NCBI RefSeq assembly: GCF_002749615.1
Contig: NZ_CP024201.1
Span: forward strand, 3,448,501-3,512,500
From: Caulobacter mirabilis
Lineage (GTDB): Bacteria; Pseudomonadota; Alphaproteobacteria; Caulobacterales; Caulobacteraceae
Direction of reading: 5' to 3'
Length of the DNA stretch: 64,000 nucleotides
The notes under the pieces are model-generated. The model ran no database searches and was not told where the DNA came from. It was given only the letters and a program-made list of their open reading frames with translations. This document shows, piece by piece, positions 18,154 to 27,228 of this stretch. Made by a program: the position numbers and the translations under genes. Every line of letters begins with the position of its first letter. Within the stretch, counting starts at the first letter, position 1.

Positions 18154-19653
18154 TCACGCCGGCCATACCGGCGGGCGACGCTTCGCCCAGGGCCGCGCCT
18201 GCTCCAGTTCGAAAGCCAGCTCCAGCAAGGTGCGCTCGCCGCCCCGGTCAGCTGCGAACTGGAGCCCTATGGGCAATCCTGTGCTGCTCTGATGAAGCGG
18301 CAGGCTGATCGCGGGACCGCCGACGGCGTTCTGCAGCATCGTGTAGTCGGCGTAGCCGGTCAGCCTCTGCGCGAGGTCCCCTAGAGGCACCGAGCCATTG
18401 ATCACCCCGATCCCGACCGGCGGCGTCAGCAGGACCGGGCTCATCACGACATCTAGACCGGCGAACTGAGAGTAGTAGGCCGAGGCGTGGGTGGAGACCC
18501 GCGACAACACCTTCCGCAGAGCCGCCTCGGAGATCATCCGTCCCATCGTGGCCACGGTGCGCGACGCCGGCTCGACGTCGGCGATCATGACCTTGCGGCT
18601 CATGTTGACGTGCGCCGCCAGGCGATCCGCCATTCGGTCGCCGTAGGCCAGGTAGATCTGCGTGAAGTCCGCCTGGAAGGCCCGGGTGTCGAGCGGCCAG
18701 ACCGCCTCGCGCACCTGATGACCGAGCCCTTCGAGGAGCCTTACGGCGCCCGCCATCGCCGCCGCGACGTCCGGCGAAGGCGAACGCCCGCTCAAGCTGG
18801 ACGACGTCACGCCGATCCGCAGCCGCCGCCTGGACGGGCCTTGAACCCGGCCGACCGCCGGCAAGCCTTCCATCTCGGACTCGACCAGCGCGAGCAGGTT
18901 GGCGCTGTCGCGGACCGAACGGCTGACGCAGAAATGGCTCGCCAGGCTCAGTTCCGGAAACCACTTGTCCGAACCCGTCGTGCGGCCGCGCGTCGGTTTG
19001 AGGCCGACGAGACCGCAATTGCTGGCGGGAATGCGGATGGAGCCCGCCCCATCCCAGGCGTCCGCCATCGGGACGATCCCCGCGGCGACCGCCGCAGCCG
19101 CCCCCCCGGACGATCCGCCCGGCGTATGATCCAGGCTCCAGGGATTGCGGGTGACGCCATAGGCGGCGGTCTCCGTCGTCGGCAAGGCGCCGAACTCGCT
19201 CATCGTCGTACGCCCGAAGACGTTGAAGCCGGCGGCTTCCATGCGGGCGATGGTGGGGTCGGTGCGCGTCGACAACGGCATGACGGCGTCGATCTTCGAC
19301 CCAAGGTGAAGACGCGAACCGGCCAACTCCGTCTCGTCCTTCAGCAGGTAGGGCACGCCCGCGAAGGCTCCGCGGGTTTCCATCCCGGCTGCCCGCGCCC
19401 GAGCCTGATCGTAGAGCTTCTCGCTGAAGAGGTTGAGGCGTCCGTTGACCGCTTCGGCCCGCGCAATCGCCGCGTCCAGCAGCTCCAGCGGGCTGACCGC
19501 CCCGGCGCGAACCTGCTCGGCCATGCCGGTCGCGTCCAGATCGGCCCAATCGTCAGCGGCCCTGGCCTGCAGCGGCGTCAGCACGCCGCCGACCGCCAGC
19601 GCCGAGCCGACTTTGAGCACCGAGCGCCGGCTAGGATCCTGATAGGTCGGCAT
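18154..19653 (-). CDS. Tat-exported amidase (amidase signature family)
   Basis: A 499-residue amidase-signature hydrolase that cleaves carboxamides. A twin-arginine signal (SRRSVLKVGSALAVGGVL, cleavage near residue 32) predicts periplasmic location. The Ser-cisSer-Lys triad is complete: Lys105 (LLKDE), Ser182 in GGSSGG and Ser205 in DGAGSIRIPAS. The same family includes fatty-acid amide hydrolase. The true ATG at 19653 is 2 bases after the PhoD stop. A longer open frame upstream overlaps phoD out of frame and is not coding. Its context, after a patatin and a phosphodiesterase, suggests a step in stripping an acyl-amide from a phospholipid-like substrate; that is inference. Confidence 0.88.
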   Translation of the reverse strand: MPTYQDPSRRSVLKVGSALAVGGVLTPLQARAADDWADLDATGMAEQVRAGAVSPLELLDAAIARAEAVNGRLNLFSEKLYDQARARAAGMETRGAFAGVPYLLKDETELAGSRLHLGSKIDAVMPLSTRTDPTIARMEAAGFNVFGRTTMSEFGALPTTETAAYGVTRNPWSLDHTPGGSSGGAAAAVAAGIVPMADAWDGAGSIRIPASNCGLVGLKPTRGRTTGSDKWFPELSLASHFCVSRSVRDSANLLALVESEMEGLPAVGRVQGPSRRRLRIGVTSSSLSGRSPSPDVAAAMAGAVRLLEGLGHQVREAVWPLDTRAFQADFTQIYLAYGDRMADRLAAHVNMSRKVMIADVEPASRTVATMGRMISEAALRKVLSRVSTHASAYYSQFAGLDVVMSPVLLTPPVGIGVINGSVPLGDLAQRLTGYADYTMLQNAVGGPAISLPLHQSSTGLPIGLQFAADRGGERTLLELAFELEQARPWAKRRPPVWPA

Positions 19654-19655
19654 GG

Positions 19656-21302
19656 TCAGCTCTCCGAGGTGAAACGACGACGACCACGAGCGACCGTCAT
19701 GCTGCGGCTGGGGCGGGTCCGCACGCTGCGGTCCTTGATCGTATCGACGAAGACCCATTCGCCTGTGACATGCTCGGGCGTCAGCTGAACGGCGAGATAG
19801 CCGCGCTGGCTGGTGTCCGCCCATTTCAGCTCGGGACTCGCGCCGATCAGAAGCTGGGACACCAGTTCCGGCGGAACCGGCAGATAGGTTTCGAAGCCCG
19901 GCGAGGTGACGCTGTGGCCGGCGAACTCGACGCCCGCCGGGCGTCCGCCCTCGGATAGGTCGAAGGCCCAGGCGTTGTGACTGTCGCCCGACAGGACGAC
20001 GAGGTCGGCGTCGGCCGCCTGGGCGGCGGCGAGAAGACGCGCGCGTGCGGCGGGAAATCCGCCCCAGCTGTCCAAGCTGACGGGCAGGCCCGCCTGAGCC
20101 GCGGCCGTTGCGGCCTTGAGGTAGCCGAGTCCTTCCGGCGGCACGTTGAGGCTTTCCGCGAGCCCATCGGGAATGGGCGGCATGTTCAGGTCGCCCATCA
20201 CGACCTGCTGGGTCAGCACCTGCCAACGGGCGCCGCGCCGGACCGACTGCGCCATGCCCTTCCGCAGCCAGGCCTCCTGCTCCGCCCCCATCAGCGTACG
20301 GGCGGGATCGCGCAGGACGTTGTCGCGCAGATCGGCGAAGGCCGCGGTCATGTTTTCGGCGCCCAAGGCGACCTCGCCGAGGTCCAAACGCCGGCTACGG
20401 GCGGTCAGACGCGTTTCGGGCTGGAACAGCGTCGCCAGGTCCCCGATGTCGTAGGAGGTCCAGGAGGCGTCCGAGACCGGCAGCCACTCCCGGTAGGCCT
20501 TGATCGCCGCGGCCTTGCGCGCGGCCCAATCACCGTCGGCGGCGGCGTGGTTCTCGGCGCCGCCCGTCCAGGCGTCGTTGGCGATCTCGTGGTCGTCCCA
20601 CCGGGACACCATCGGAAACAGGCGATGCAGCCGCTGAAGATCGGCGTCGGCGCGATAGCTTGCGTACCGCAGACGATAGTCGGCCAGGAGGATCGTTTCG
20701 TTGGCCGGCTCGATCAGGCGATCCTTGATCGCCTTCTCGGCGTCGGGATAGCGACCGCGCGGATACTCGTAGATGTAGTCGCCGTTGTGCACCATCAGGT
20801 GCAGGTCGTCCCGCGCCGAGGCGTGGGCGTAGGCGTTGAACCAGCCGTAAGGGAGGTTCGAGCACGAAAAGACGCCCAGCCCGAACTGCTCGACCCGCCC
20901 AACGGGAAGCGTGCGCGTGCGACCAACGGGCGAGATCAAGCCGTCCGGCGCGATGAAGCGGTAGTAGCACCACCGGCCTGGCTGCAATCCCTGGATCGTC
21001 AGACGCGCGGTCCAATCCCGATCGGGCGAAGCCGTGACGGAACCGCCGACGACGATGCGCCTGAAATCCTGCGTTTCCGAGACCTCGACCGTCAGGCGCG
21101 CCGCGTCGCCCGACGCCGCGACGTACCGGGTCCACAGCAGCATCGAGCGCGGGCCGGGCTCGCCGCTCGCCACGCCGTGGGTGAAACCCCTGGCGGTCAG
21201 CAGGTCGCGCGCGACGGCGGCTCCGCCGGGACTCGCCAAGGCCCCCAGGCCAAGGGTTCCCGCCAACAGCAGGCCGCGGCGCGGCAAGCCTCCGTTCATC
21301 AT
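19656..21302 (-). CDS. phoD: PhoD-type alkaline phosphatase/phosphodiesterase, exported
   Basis: A 548-residue metallophosphoesterase of the PhoD family. The Tat-like N terminus is LPRRGLLLAGTLGLGALASP. An N-terminal beta domain (FTHGVASGEPGPRSMLLWTRY) is followed by the catalytic domain with the family features VFSCSNLPYGWFNAYAHASARDDLHLMVHNGDYIYEYPRG, SRWDDHEIANDAW, VVMGDLN and LSGDSHNAWAF. The Asp, Asn and His ligands expected for PhoD are visible. It hydrolyses phosphomonoesters or phosphodiesters in the periplasm. It sits 28 bases after the patatin gene and 2 before the amidase gene. The symbol follows the family, not a demonstrated ortholog. Confidence 0.9.
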   Translation of the reverse strand: MMNGGLPRRGLLLAGTLGLGALASPGGAAVARDLLTARGFTHGVASGEPGPRSMLLWTRYVAASGDAARLTVEVSETQDFRRIVVGGSVTASPDRDWTARLTIQGLQPGRWCYYRFIAPDGLISPVGRTRTLPVGRVEQFGLGVFSCSNLPYGWFNAYAHASARDDLHLMVHNGDYIYEYPRGRYPDAEKAIKDRLIEPANETILLADYRLRYASYRADADLQRLHRLFPMVSRWDDHEIANDAWTGGAENHAAADGDWAARKAAAIKAYREWLPVSDASWTSYDIGDLATLFQPETRLTARSRRLDLGEVALGAENMTAAFADLRDNVLRDPARTLMGAEQEAWLRKGMAQSVRRGARWQVLTQQVVMGDLNMPPIPDGLAESLNVPPEGLGYLKAATAAAQAGLPVSLDSWGGFPAARARLLAAAQAADADLVVLSGDSHNAWAFDLSEGGRPAGVEFAGHSVTSPGFETYLPVPPELVSQLLIGASPELKWADTSQRGYLAVQLTPEHVTGEWVFVDTIKDRSVRTRPSRSMTVARGRRRFTSES

Positions 21303-21330
21303 CGACGTCCTTTCGAAGCTGCGGACCGGC

Positions 21331-22680
21331 TCACGGCAGAACCCGCGCCATGGCGTCCCGCCCGGCCTGAATGCTCAGATCGATCTGGGCGCGAGACAGC
21401 GACAGACGGGTCGGGATACGGAGCAGCACCTCGGCGCGCTCAGGCGGCAGATCCGCCAAGGCGATCATCTCGGCCGAGTAGCTCAGGTCGCCGCAGCGCC
21501 ATCCGTCGGGAGCGCCGAGCGCACGCGCCTGCTCCGGCGTCAGACCGCACCGCCAAGCCACGGTCTGGCCCTCCCACCGTTCCAGATAGCCGCGGAAGGC
21601 GTCGTAGGCGTTGCGCTTGGCTGCATCCGTGGAATGGTCGGCGACCGCCTCCATCACCTGTAGTCCGTTGGGGCCCTGCGTCGTCAGGCCCCAGGGGCGA
21701 TTGCTCAACCGTTCGCCGTTGACGACGATCACCCGCAGGCGGCTCAGCCGCACGGCGTCCGACGCCGACAGCATCGGGCCGTAAGGCCGCTCCGACGCCG
21801 TCTGCAGCACCAGCAGACTGGACAGCCCGTAGTTGTCCACCACGCCGCCATCCAACAGATGGACGTAGCGCAGCCGATTGGGATCCCTGAAGGCCTCGAA
21901 GGCCCGGGCGGTGTCGCGCGTCAGGACGTCTCCGTCGCGCGCCGCGGCGGCGTTTCGAGCCCACGCCGGCAAAGCCCGCGCGCAGCCCCGGTTGAAGGTC
22001 TCCAGCACGACCGGCCGAACCGCGAACGGATAGGCTGCGGAGGCGGCCACGGCGTCGGCCACGCGGACACCGTCCAGGTCGCTGCAGATCGCTTCGAACC
22101 AGGGCCGCGCGAAGGCGAACGGCACGCTGGTCGACAACTCTACCGCGTTCAGGATGACCGGCGGCCCCGACAGGTCCGCCATCCGGGCGCCGCCGTACAC
22201 CTCGCGGTCCAGCCAGTCGGCGATCCTGCCGCGGCCATTCAGCCCGCCGCGCTGCAGCCGAGGCCAATTCAGGGGCCAGGCCAATTGATCGTGGACGGCC
22301 GCCTGCCAATCCTTGTCCAGCAAGGTCGATCGAAAGCCCTCGAGCCCGCCGGGTCCATGGAGTCCGAACCAGGCGGCGGTCAGCGAACCGCCGGAAACCC
22401 CTGTGATGAAAGCGACCTCGTCGATCCATCGACGGCCGTCCGGCCGGCGCCGGTCCCGGAGCTCCAGGAGAGCGCCGTAGGAGAACGCCGCCGCCCTCGC
22501 GCCGCCGCCGGAGAAGGCCAGCGCTACCGCTTCACCCGAAAGACCGAGATCACGCGGAGCGGCGGCGACCTCGGATCCCGGCCGCAACGGGCCGTTGATG
22601 GGCGTCATGCCCGATCCCGTCGCGCAGCCGCCGAGGGCGATCGTTGCCGCCAGGCTTAGGATGAAGCGACGGAAGCTCAC
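21331..22680 (-). CDS. Patatin-like phospholipase lipoprotein
   Basis: A 449-residue patatin-family acyl hydrolase. The N terminus is a lipoprotein signal with lipobox LGGC (Cys19), so it is tethered to a membrane facing the periplasm or the surface. The catalytic dyad is Ser96 in GVSGGS and Asp277 in LLDGGVVDN; the oxyanion loop is FSGGGARA. Such enzymes release fatty acids from phospholipids. Genes for PhoD, amidase and a TonB receptor follow on the same strand with small gaps. A small secreted protein gene ends 19 bases upstream. Family assignment is firm; substrate and membrane location are not. Confidence 0.9.
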   Translation of the reverse strand: MSFRRFILSLAATIALGGCATGSGMTPINGPLRPGSEVAAAPRDLGLSGEAVALAFSGGGARAAAFSYGALLELRDRRRPDGRRWIDEVAFITGVSGGSLTAAWFGLHGPGGLEGFRSTLLDKDWQAAVHDQLAWPLNWPRLQRGGLNGRGRIADWLDREVYGGARMADLSGPPVILNAVELSTSVPFAFARPWFEAICSDLDGVRVADAVAASAAYPFAVRPVVLETFNRGCARALPAWARNAAAARDGDVLTRDTARAFEAFRDPNRLRYVHLLDGGVVDNYGLSSLLVLQTASERPYGPMLSASDAVRLSRLRVIVVNGERLSNRPWGLTTQGPNGLQVMEAVADHSTDAAKRNAYDAFRGYLERWEGQTVAWRCGLTPEQARALGAPDGWRCGDLSYSAEMIALADLPPERAEVLLRIPTRLSLSRAQIDLSIQAGRDAMARVLP

Positions 22681-22699
22681 CGACGACGCGTCCTGGTCC

Positions 22700-23041
22700 T
22701 CAGCGGGCGACGGTGGCGTTCAGGGCCTTCAGGCCTGCTTCGACGGCCTTCAACCGGTCGTCCGAGATCAGGCCGCCCGACATCGGCTGCAGCGCCTTCA
22801 GGGTCAGCCCCTTGAACTGTTCGTAGTAGGCGTGGGTGGTCAGTCCCGGCAGTTCGCGGTCCAGCAGACCCTTCGCGGCCGGGTCGGCGACCAGCTTCGC
22901 GATCGGCGTATCCAGGCTGAGCGACGGCGCCTCGGTCTGAAGCGGAGTCGCGCCTACGGGGCGGGACGACGCCTCGGGCGCGGCGCCGGCGGCGCACGGA
23001 AGAGCAACCGCCAGAAGGGTCGCCGAGATGAGAAGACGCAC
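22700..23041 (-). CDS. Small secreted protein, unknown function
   Basis: A 113-residue protein starting with GTG at 23041, chosen because GGAGG lies 8 bases upstream and the sequence then gives a clean signal peptide (VRLLISATLLAVALPCAAGA). An open frame continues further upstream but has no start signal. The mature part contains LSLDTPIAKLVADPAAKGLLDRELPGLTTHAYYEQFKGLTLKALQPMSGG split over positions 22730-22890, a pattern I associate with small domains found beside secreted esterases in Caulobacterales, though I cannot name it. It lies directly before the patatin gene and is probably co-transcribed. Confidence 0.7.
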   Translation of the reverse strand: MRLLISATLLAVALPCAAGAAPEASSRPVGATPLQTEAPSLSLDTPIAKLVADPAAKGLLDRELPGLTTHAYYEQFKGLTLKALQPMSGGLISDDRLKAVEAGLKALNATVAR

Positions 23042-23118
23042 GAGACACTGCCTCCGACAGGAAAAAAGGGCGGGACGACGCGGAACCGCGCGCCGTCCCT
23101 GGGCCGTGGGGAGCGGCC

Positions 23119-23592
23119 TTAGTTGATGGTGGTCGCTGGCGAGACCGTCAGCGTGCCGGACAGACGGCAGAAGCCGATCGCCGTGGTCGGGACGGTGACG
23201 CGGCTGTTGACGTTGTCCCAGGGCACCGCGATGTCCGTGCCCGAGCAGCTGCCCAGGCGCGTATCGACGACCAGTTCCTCGATCGACAGCTGGCTCGAGG
23301 AGATGGCGTTGATGCGCACCGGCAGGACGATGCCGTCGTCGCACGACAGGATGCCGCTGACGCGGGTGCTGGTGATGGTGTTGAGCGTGAAGCCGGTGGC
23401 GTCGGCCACGCCCGTGAAGGTGGTGTTGCAGACGGTGTCGAACAGGCTGATGCCGTTCAGGCCTTGGGTCAGCTGACCCGAGACGGTGACCGGGCCGGTC
23501 GGGGAGACGGTTTGGGCCGAAGCGGCCGAAGCCACGGCGATCGTGCTGACGGCAGCCACAGCGGCCACGACGATCTTGGACAGATTCTTCAT
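23119..23592 (-). CDS. Secreted beta-rich protein, unknown function
   Basis: A 157-residue exported protein with signal peptide about 1-27 (ends SAASAQ) and a Thr/Val/Ser-rich mature part with four cysteines (VCN, SCD, SCS, FCR) that could form two disulfides. The layout resembles small secreted or fimbrial-like proteins but no family is recognised. I use the ATG at 23592, which has GAGAA at a good distance; an ATG two codons earlier (23598) is possible. It lies between a TonB receptor and the secreted hydrolase genes, 77 bases before the next gene, and has an AT-rich leader, so it may have its own promoter. Confidence 0.7.
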   Translation of the reverse strand: MKNLSKIVVAAVAAVSTIAVASAASAQTVSPTGPVTVSGQLTQGLNGISLFDTVCNTTFTGVADATGFTLNTITSTRVSGILSCDDGIVLPVRINAISSSQLSIEELVVDTRLGSCSGTDIAVPWDNVNSRVTVPTTAIGFCRLSGTLTVSPATTIN

Positions 23593-23698
23593 GGTCATTT
23601 CTCGCGTTCTGGAGTTAATCTCTGTTGGATACGCACGTCTGTCACAACAAGTACTGCGACAATCAATGTATATCCAAGAAGTGTGTCAGTAGAGATTC

Positions 23699-23712
23699 AT
23701 ATTCTTGAATAT
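23699..23712. promoter_or_regulatory. AT-rich inverted repeat in the leader of the secreted-protein gene
   Basis: ATATTC-TT-GAATAT is a perfect 6-base inverted repeat in a 158-base AT-richer gap between the TonB receptor stop (23757) and the secreted protein start (23592). It could be an operator or part of a promoter region for the 23592-to-15942 genes. No family-specific match. Confidence 0.4.
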
Positions 23713-23756
23713 CGACTCCCAATTTGCACTTAACGAGCACGCAACCACGACGCTCG

Positions 23757-26700
23757 CTAGAAATCCTTCCTCACCGAGATGCCCACCAGCCGCGGATCCA
23801 GCGTGAACACGTTGGTGGTGTTGCCGGTCTCGTCCGGACCGGTGAAGCCGTCGGTGATCGGCGTCTCGTCGAAGATGTTCTTGACGTACACCTGAACCCT
23901 CAGGTTCTCGCCGGGATGGGCGAGGGTCGCGGACAGGTTGGCGTTGCCCCAGCTCTTCAGGCGGTCGAACTCGGTGTTGTAGACGCGCATGAAACTCTCG
24001 GACTGGCGGTAGTAGTCGCCGCGCACGGTCAGGTCCCAGCCGGCCGGAAGCTCGATCCGGTACTGAGCCCCGATGTTGAAGGTGATCTTCGGCGCGTTGG
24101 GCAGGCTGTTGCCGCTCAGGTCGGCCGAGAAGCCCCGGCCGCCGTTGGTGTCGTGCACGCCGGTCTTCGGATTGATGTACTTCAGCGGGTCGTAGATGAC
24201 CGCGCCCCACTGATCCCGGATGAAGTTCCTGGGATCGTCCCGGAACAGCCCCTCGCCGAACACCGGGCCCGGGCACAGCATCTTGATGAAGACGTTGTTG
24301 CCGCCGCCGGCGATCGCGCGTCCCAGGATGTCCTTCGGCACGATGCAGGTGGCCGGACTGGTCGGCCAGGGACGCAGGGTGATCCAGTCGGGGTCGCCCT
24401 GCGTCCGGTTCATGATGTCGATGGACTTCTCGCCGCCGGCGATGCGTGTCTTCAGCAGGCCGAGCGTGGCATCCATCCGGAAGTTCCGGGTCGGGCTCCA
24501 GGCCGTCTCGAACTCCAGGCCGTAGACCTTGGCGTTGAAGTTCTCGTTGTGCAGCGACCGGTCGATGATCTGGGTGACCTGATAGTCCTTGTAGTCGTAG
24601 TAGAAGGCCGAAGCGTTCAGCATCAGCCGCCCGCCCAGCAGGGCGTTCTTCATGCCGAGTTCGTAGGCGTTCACGAACTCCGGATCGAAGCTGGTGTCCA
24701 AGGGCGTGTAGTTGGTGGTGGACGAATCCGCCGGCCCGCGCGGGTTCGCGCCGCCGCCCTTGTAGCCTCGTGAGAACGACGCGTAGACGAGGGTGTCGTC
24801 CGTGAACGACAGGTCCGGCTTCCAGTCGACCGACAGCCGGCCGGTCCATTCGCCCCAGCGGTGGACCTCGTCGGGATAGCGGGGATAACCCTTGCCGATC
24901 GAGCCCGGGCCGGTGCCCATCAGCGTGCCGGCGGAACCCAGCAATTGGGTCGGTATGGGCGTCGTGGTCTTCTTGTCGTTGGTGTACCGCAGCCCGAAGC
25001 TCAGACGCAGATCGTCGCGAACGGTGTAGTAGCCCTCGCCGAAGACGGCCCAGGACTCCGTCTTCGCGATGTTGATGTTGCGGTAGTAGTTGTGCCCCTG
25101 GCCATCCAGCCTATCGATCGGGTTCGGATCGATGTAGGCGCATTCGTTGACGTCCTTCGCCAGGGGGCTCAGCGGCTGGCAGGTCCCGCTCCAGACCGTG
25201 CCGTTGTTGCCGATCGCCGCGATCGTGAAGGCGTTCGAGAAGACGTAGTAGTCCTCATTGGTGCTGAACTTCAGATAGTTGGCGCCGAGGTTGAAGTTGA
25301 ACGGCCCGTCGAAGCTCGAAGCGATACGGATTTCCTGAGACCACTGCTTGCTGCTCGACTTGCTGAGGTCGAGCGCCACCAGGCGGTCCAGAGTCCCGAG
25401 CTGGGGATCGACGAAGGTCCCGCCGCCGAACGGATCCGCGGTGTTTCCGCTGCAGGGACCCAGCCACACCGCAAGCTCCTTGAGCGGCGTGCGCAGCGGA
25501 TTGTCGCGGCAGCCGATCAGACCGCCCTGGGGATTCAGGCGGAAGTAGTCCTGCATCCCGTAGTAGCTGTCTTCCATGTACAGCGTCTGGGCGTAGAGCG
25601 TCAGGCCGTCCGCGACCTCCGCCTCGACGTTGAGCTGGATGACGTCGTTCTTCGCCCGGAAGACCGGATCGAAGTAGGTCTCGATCTCCCGCAGGTTGGA
25701 GGACTGCTTTCCGTTCGCGGAGGAGAACGGATCGATGTTGATCTTGAACAGATAACCGCCCCAGTCCCGCGGGACGGTGTTCGCCCTGTATGAGAACGGC
25801 GTGACCAGGATCATCCCGGTCACGATCGGGAAGCCGACGCCGTTGGGGGCGCTGAACGCGTCCTGGGTGAACAGCGACTTGGCCTGGCAGCCGGGCGTCA
25901 GGCTCACCCGCGGCCAATAGTTGGTCGAGGGGTTGGTGGTGTAGGTCAGGGACTGGGTGCGCGCTCTCCCGGAGGGATCGGTCCAGGCCAGGCTGGTCGG
26001 GGTCTCGCCCCGGGTGCAGAGCTGTTTGCCGGTGCGCGCGCGGGTGTCGTCCTCTTCGAAATGCTCCCACAGGAGGTTCGCGCTGAAGCGGTCGTCCGGC
26101 TTCCACAACAGGCCCAGGCGCGCCGACCACAGGTCGCGGCCGTTGACCTGCCGCTCGGTCACCAGGTTGCGGTCGTAGCCCGTGCGCTGGGTGTAGGCGC
26201 CGGCGCCGCGGAAGGCGAACTGGTCGCCGAGGGGGATGTTGATGTAGCCGCGCGCCCGCCGAGCGTCGTAGTTGCCGAGCTCGCCCTGGACCGACCCGGA
26301 GAAGCGATCGAGTTCGGGCAGCTTGGGCAGCATGTTGACCACGCCCGCCGTGGCGTTGCGGCCGTACAGCGTGCCCTGGGGCCCGCGCAGGACCTCCAGC
26401 CGCTCGACGTCGAAGTACTCCTGCTCGAACAGACGGTTCCGCAGGAGGGCGGTGTTGTTGAAGCTGACGGCGACGCCGGGGTCGGTCGTCACCGAGATCG
26501 CCTTGGTGCCGATGCCGCGGATCGAGAAGTTGTAGCCGGTGAAGTTGTCCTTGGAGAAGTTCACGTTGGGCACGACGCGCAGGAGCTCGGACCCGCCCTC
26601 GACCTTGCGGTCGTCCAGCTGCTTCTCCGAGAAGGCCGAGACGGCCACCGGCACGTCGATGATCCGCTCTTCCATGCGACGGGCGGTGACGATGACGTTC

Positions 26701-27131
26701 TCGACCTCGGTCACGTCGCGCGACGGAGCCGCTTCCGCGGCCGGCGGCGGAACGGACGGACGGGCCCGGCGCATCGGCTTGTCGTCGCCGCCCGCGGCCG
26801 GGACGATCACATAGCCGCCGGACGCATTGGCGCGGTAGGTCAGCCCGCTGCCGCTGAGCATGGCGTCAAGCGCCCGCTCGATCCCGCCCTGCCCGCGATA
26901 ACCCGTCGTACGCTTTCCACGCACCAGATCGGCCGAGAAGACGATGCTGCGTCCGCTTTCCCGGCCCAGTTGCGTCAAGGCCGGTCCCAGGTCCTGAGCC
27001 GCGACGTTGAAGGTCGCCGATTGCGTGCGCCCCGACTGGGCGAACGCGGGCAGCGGCGCCGCCACGCACGCCGCTGCGGCCGCCCCGAGCAAAAGCCACG
27101 CCTTCGGAGATCGGCCTTGATGGATCGTCAT
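23757..27131 (-). CDS. TonB-dependent receptor with STN signalling domain
   Basis: A 1124-residue outer-membrane receptor. Signal peptide about 1-31. Residues about 36-110 form a secretin/TonB short N-terminal (STN) domain (ATFNVAAQDLGPALTQLGRESG and later GYRGQGGIERALDAML), used by FecA-type transducers to contact a FecR protein. The plug begins VENVIVTARRMEERIIDVPVAVSAF and includes VLRGPQGTLYGRNATAGVVNM. The barrel ends LDPRLVGISVRKDF. It follows the FecI and FecR genes on the same strand, 97 bases after fecR. Together they form a cell-surface signalling set that senses the receptor's own substrate. Substrate not identifiable from sequence. Confidence 0.93.
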   Translation of the reverse strand: MTIHQGRSPKAWLLLGAAAAACVAAPLPAFAQSGRTQSATFNVAAQDLGPALTQLGRESGRSIVFSADLVRGKRTTGYRGQGGIERALDAMLSGSGLTYRANASGGYVIVPAAGGDDKPMRRARPSVPPPAAEAAPSRDVTEVENVIVTARRMEERIIDVPVAVSAFSEKQLDDRKVEGGSELLRVVPNVNFSKDNFTGYNFSIRGIGTKAISVTTDPGVAVSFNNTALLRNRLFEQEYFDVERLEVLRGPQGTLYGRNATAGVVNMLPKLPELDRFSGSVQGELGNYDARRARGYINIPLGDQFAFRGAGAYTQRTGYDRNLVTERQVNGRDLWSARLGLLWKPDDRFSANLLWEHFEEDDTRARTGKQLCTRGETPTSLAWTDPSGRARTQSLTYTTNPSTNYWPRVSLTPGCQAKSLFTQDAFSAPNGVGFPIVTGMILVTPFSYRANTVPRDWGGYLFKINIDPFSSANGKQSSNLREIETYFDPVFRAKNDVIQLNVEAEVADGLTLYAQTLYMEDSYYGMQDYFRLNPQGGLIGCRDNPLRTPLKELAVWLGPCSGNTADPFGGGTFVDPQLGTLDRLVALDLSKSSSKQWSQEIRIASSFDGPFNFNLGANYLKFSTNEDYYVFSNAFTIAAIGNNGTVWSGTCQPLSPLAKDVNECAYIDPNPIDRLDGQGHNYYRNINIAKTESWAVFGEGYYTVRDDLRLSFGLRYTNDKKTTTPIPTQLLGSAGTLMGTGPGSIGKGYPRYPDEVHRWGEWTGRLSVDWKPDLSFTDDTLVYASFSRGYKGGGANPRGPADSSTTNYTPLDTSFDPEFVNAYELGMKNALLGGRLMLNASAFYYDYKDYQVTQIIDRSLHNENFNAKVYGLEFETAWSPTRNFRMDATLGLLKTRIAGGEKSIDIMNRTQGDPDWITLRPWPTSPATCIVPKDILGRAIAGGGNNVFIKMLCPGPVFGEGLFRDDPRNFIRDQWGAVIYDPLKYINPKTGVHDTNGGRGFSADLSGNSLPNAPKITFNIGAQYRIELPAGWDLTVRGDYYRQSESFMRVYNTEFDRLKSWGNANLSATLAHPGENLRVQVYVKNIFDETPITDGFTGPDETGNTTNVFTLDPRLVGISVRKDF

Positions 27132-27228
27132 GTGAAATCGCCCCCGCCGGCCCCCACAGTGAGGCCGCTCTCCTCGCAGGAACGGCGGCGCGGCTCGAAA
27201 CCCCGCAGCTTCCGCCGTGAAGTTTTTG

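Noticed and set aside
19654..20226. N-terminal extension of the amidase frame
   Set aside because: It overlaps phoD in another frame, has no ribosome-binding site, and the ATG at 19653 begins a good Tat signal.
23639..23660. CTGTCAC and CTGCGAC as a possible Pho box
   Set aside because: Spacing between repeats is 15 bases rather than 11 and the second half matches poorly.
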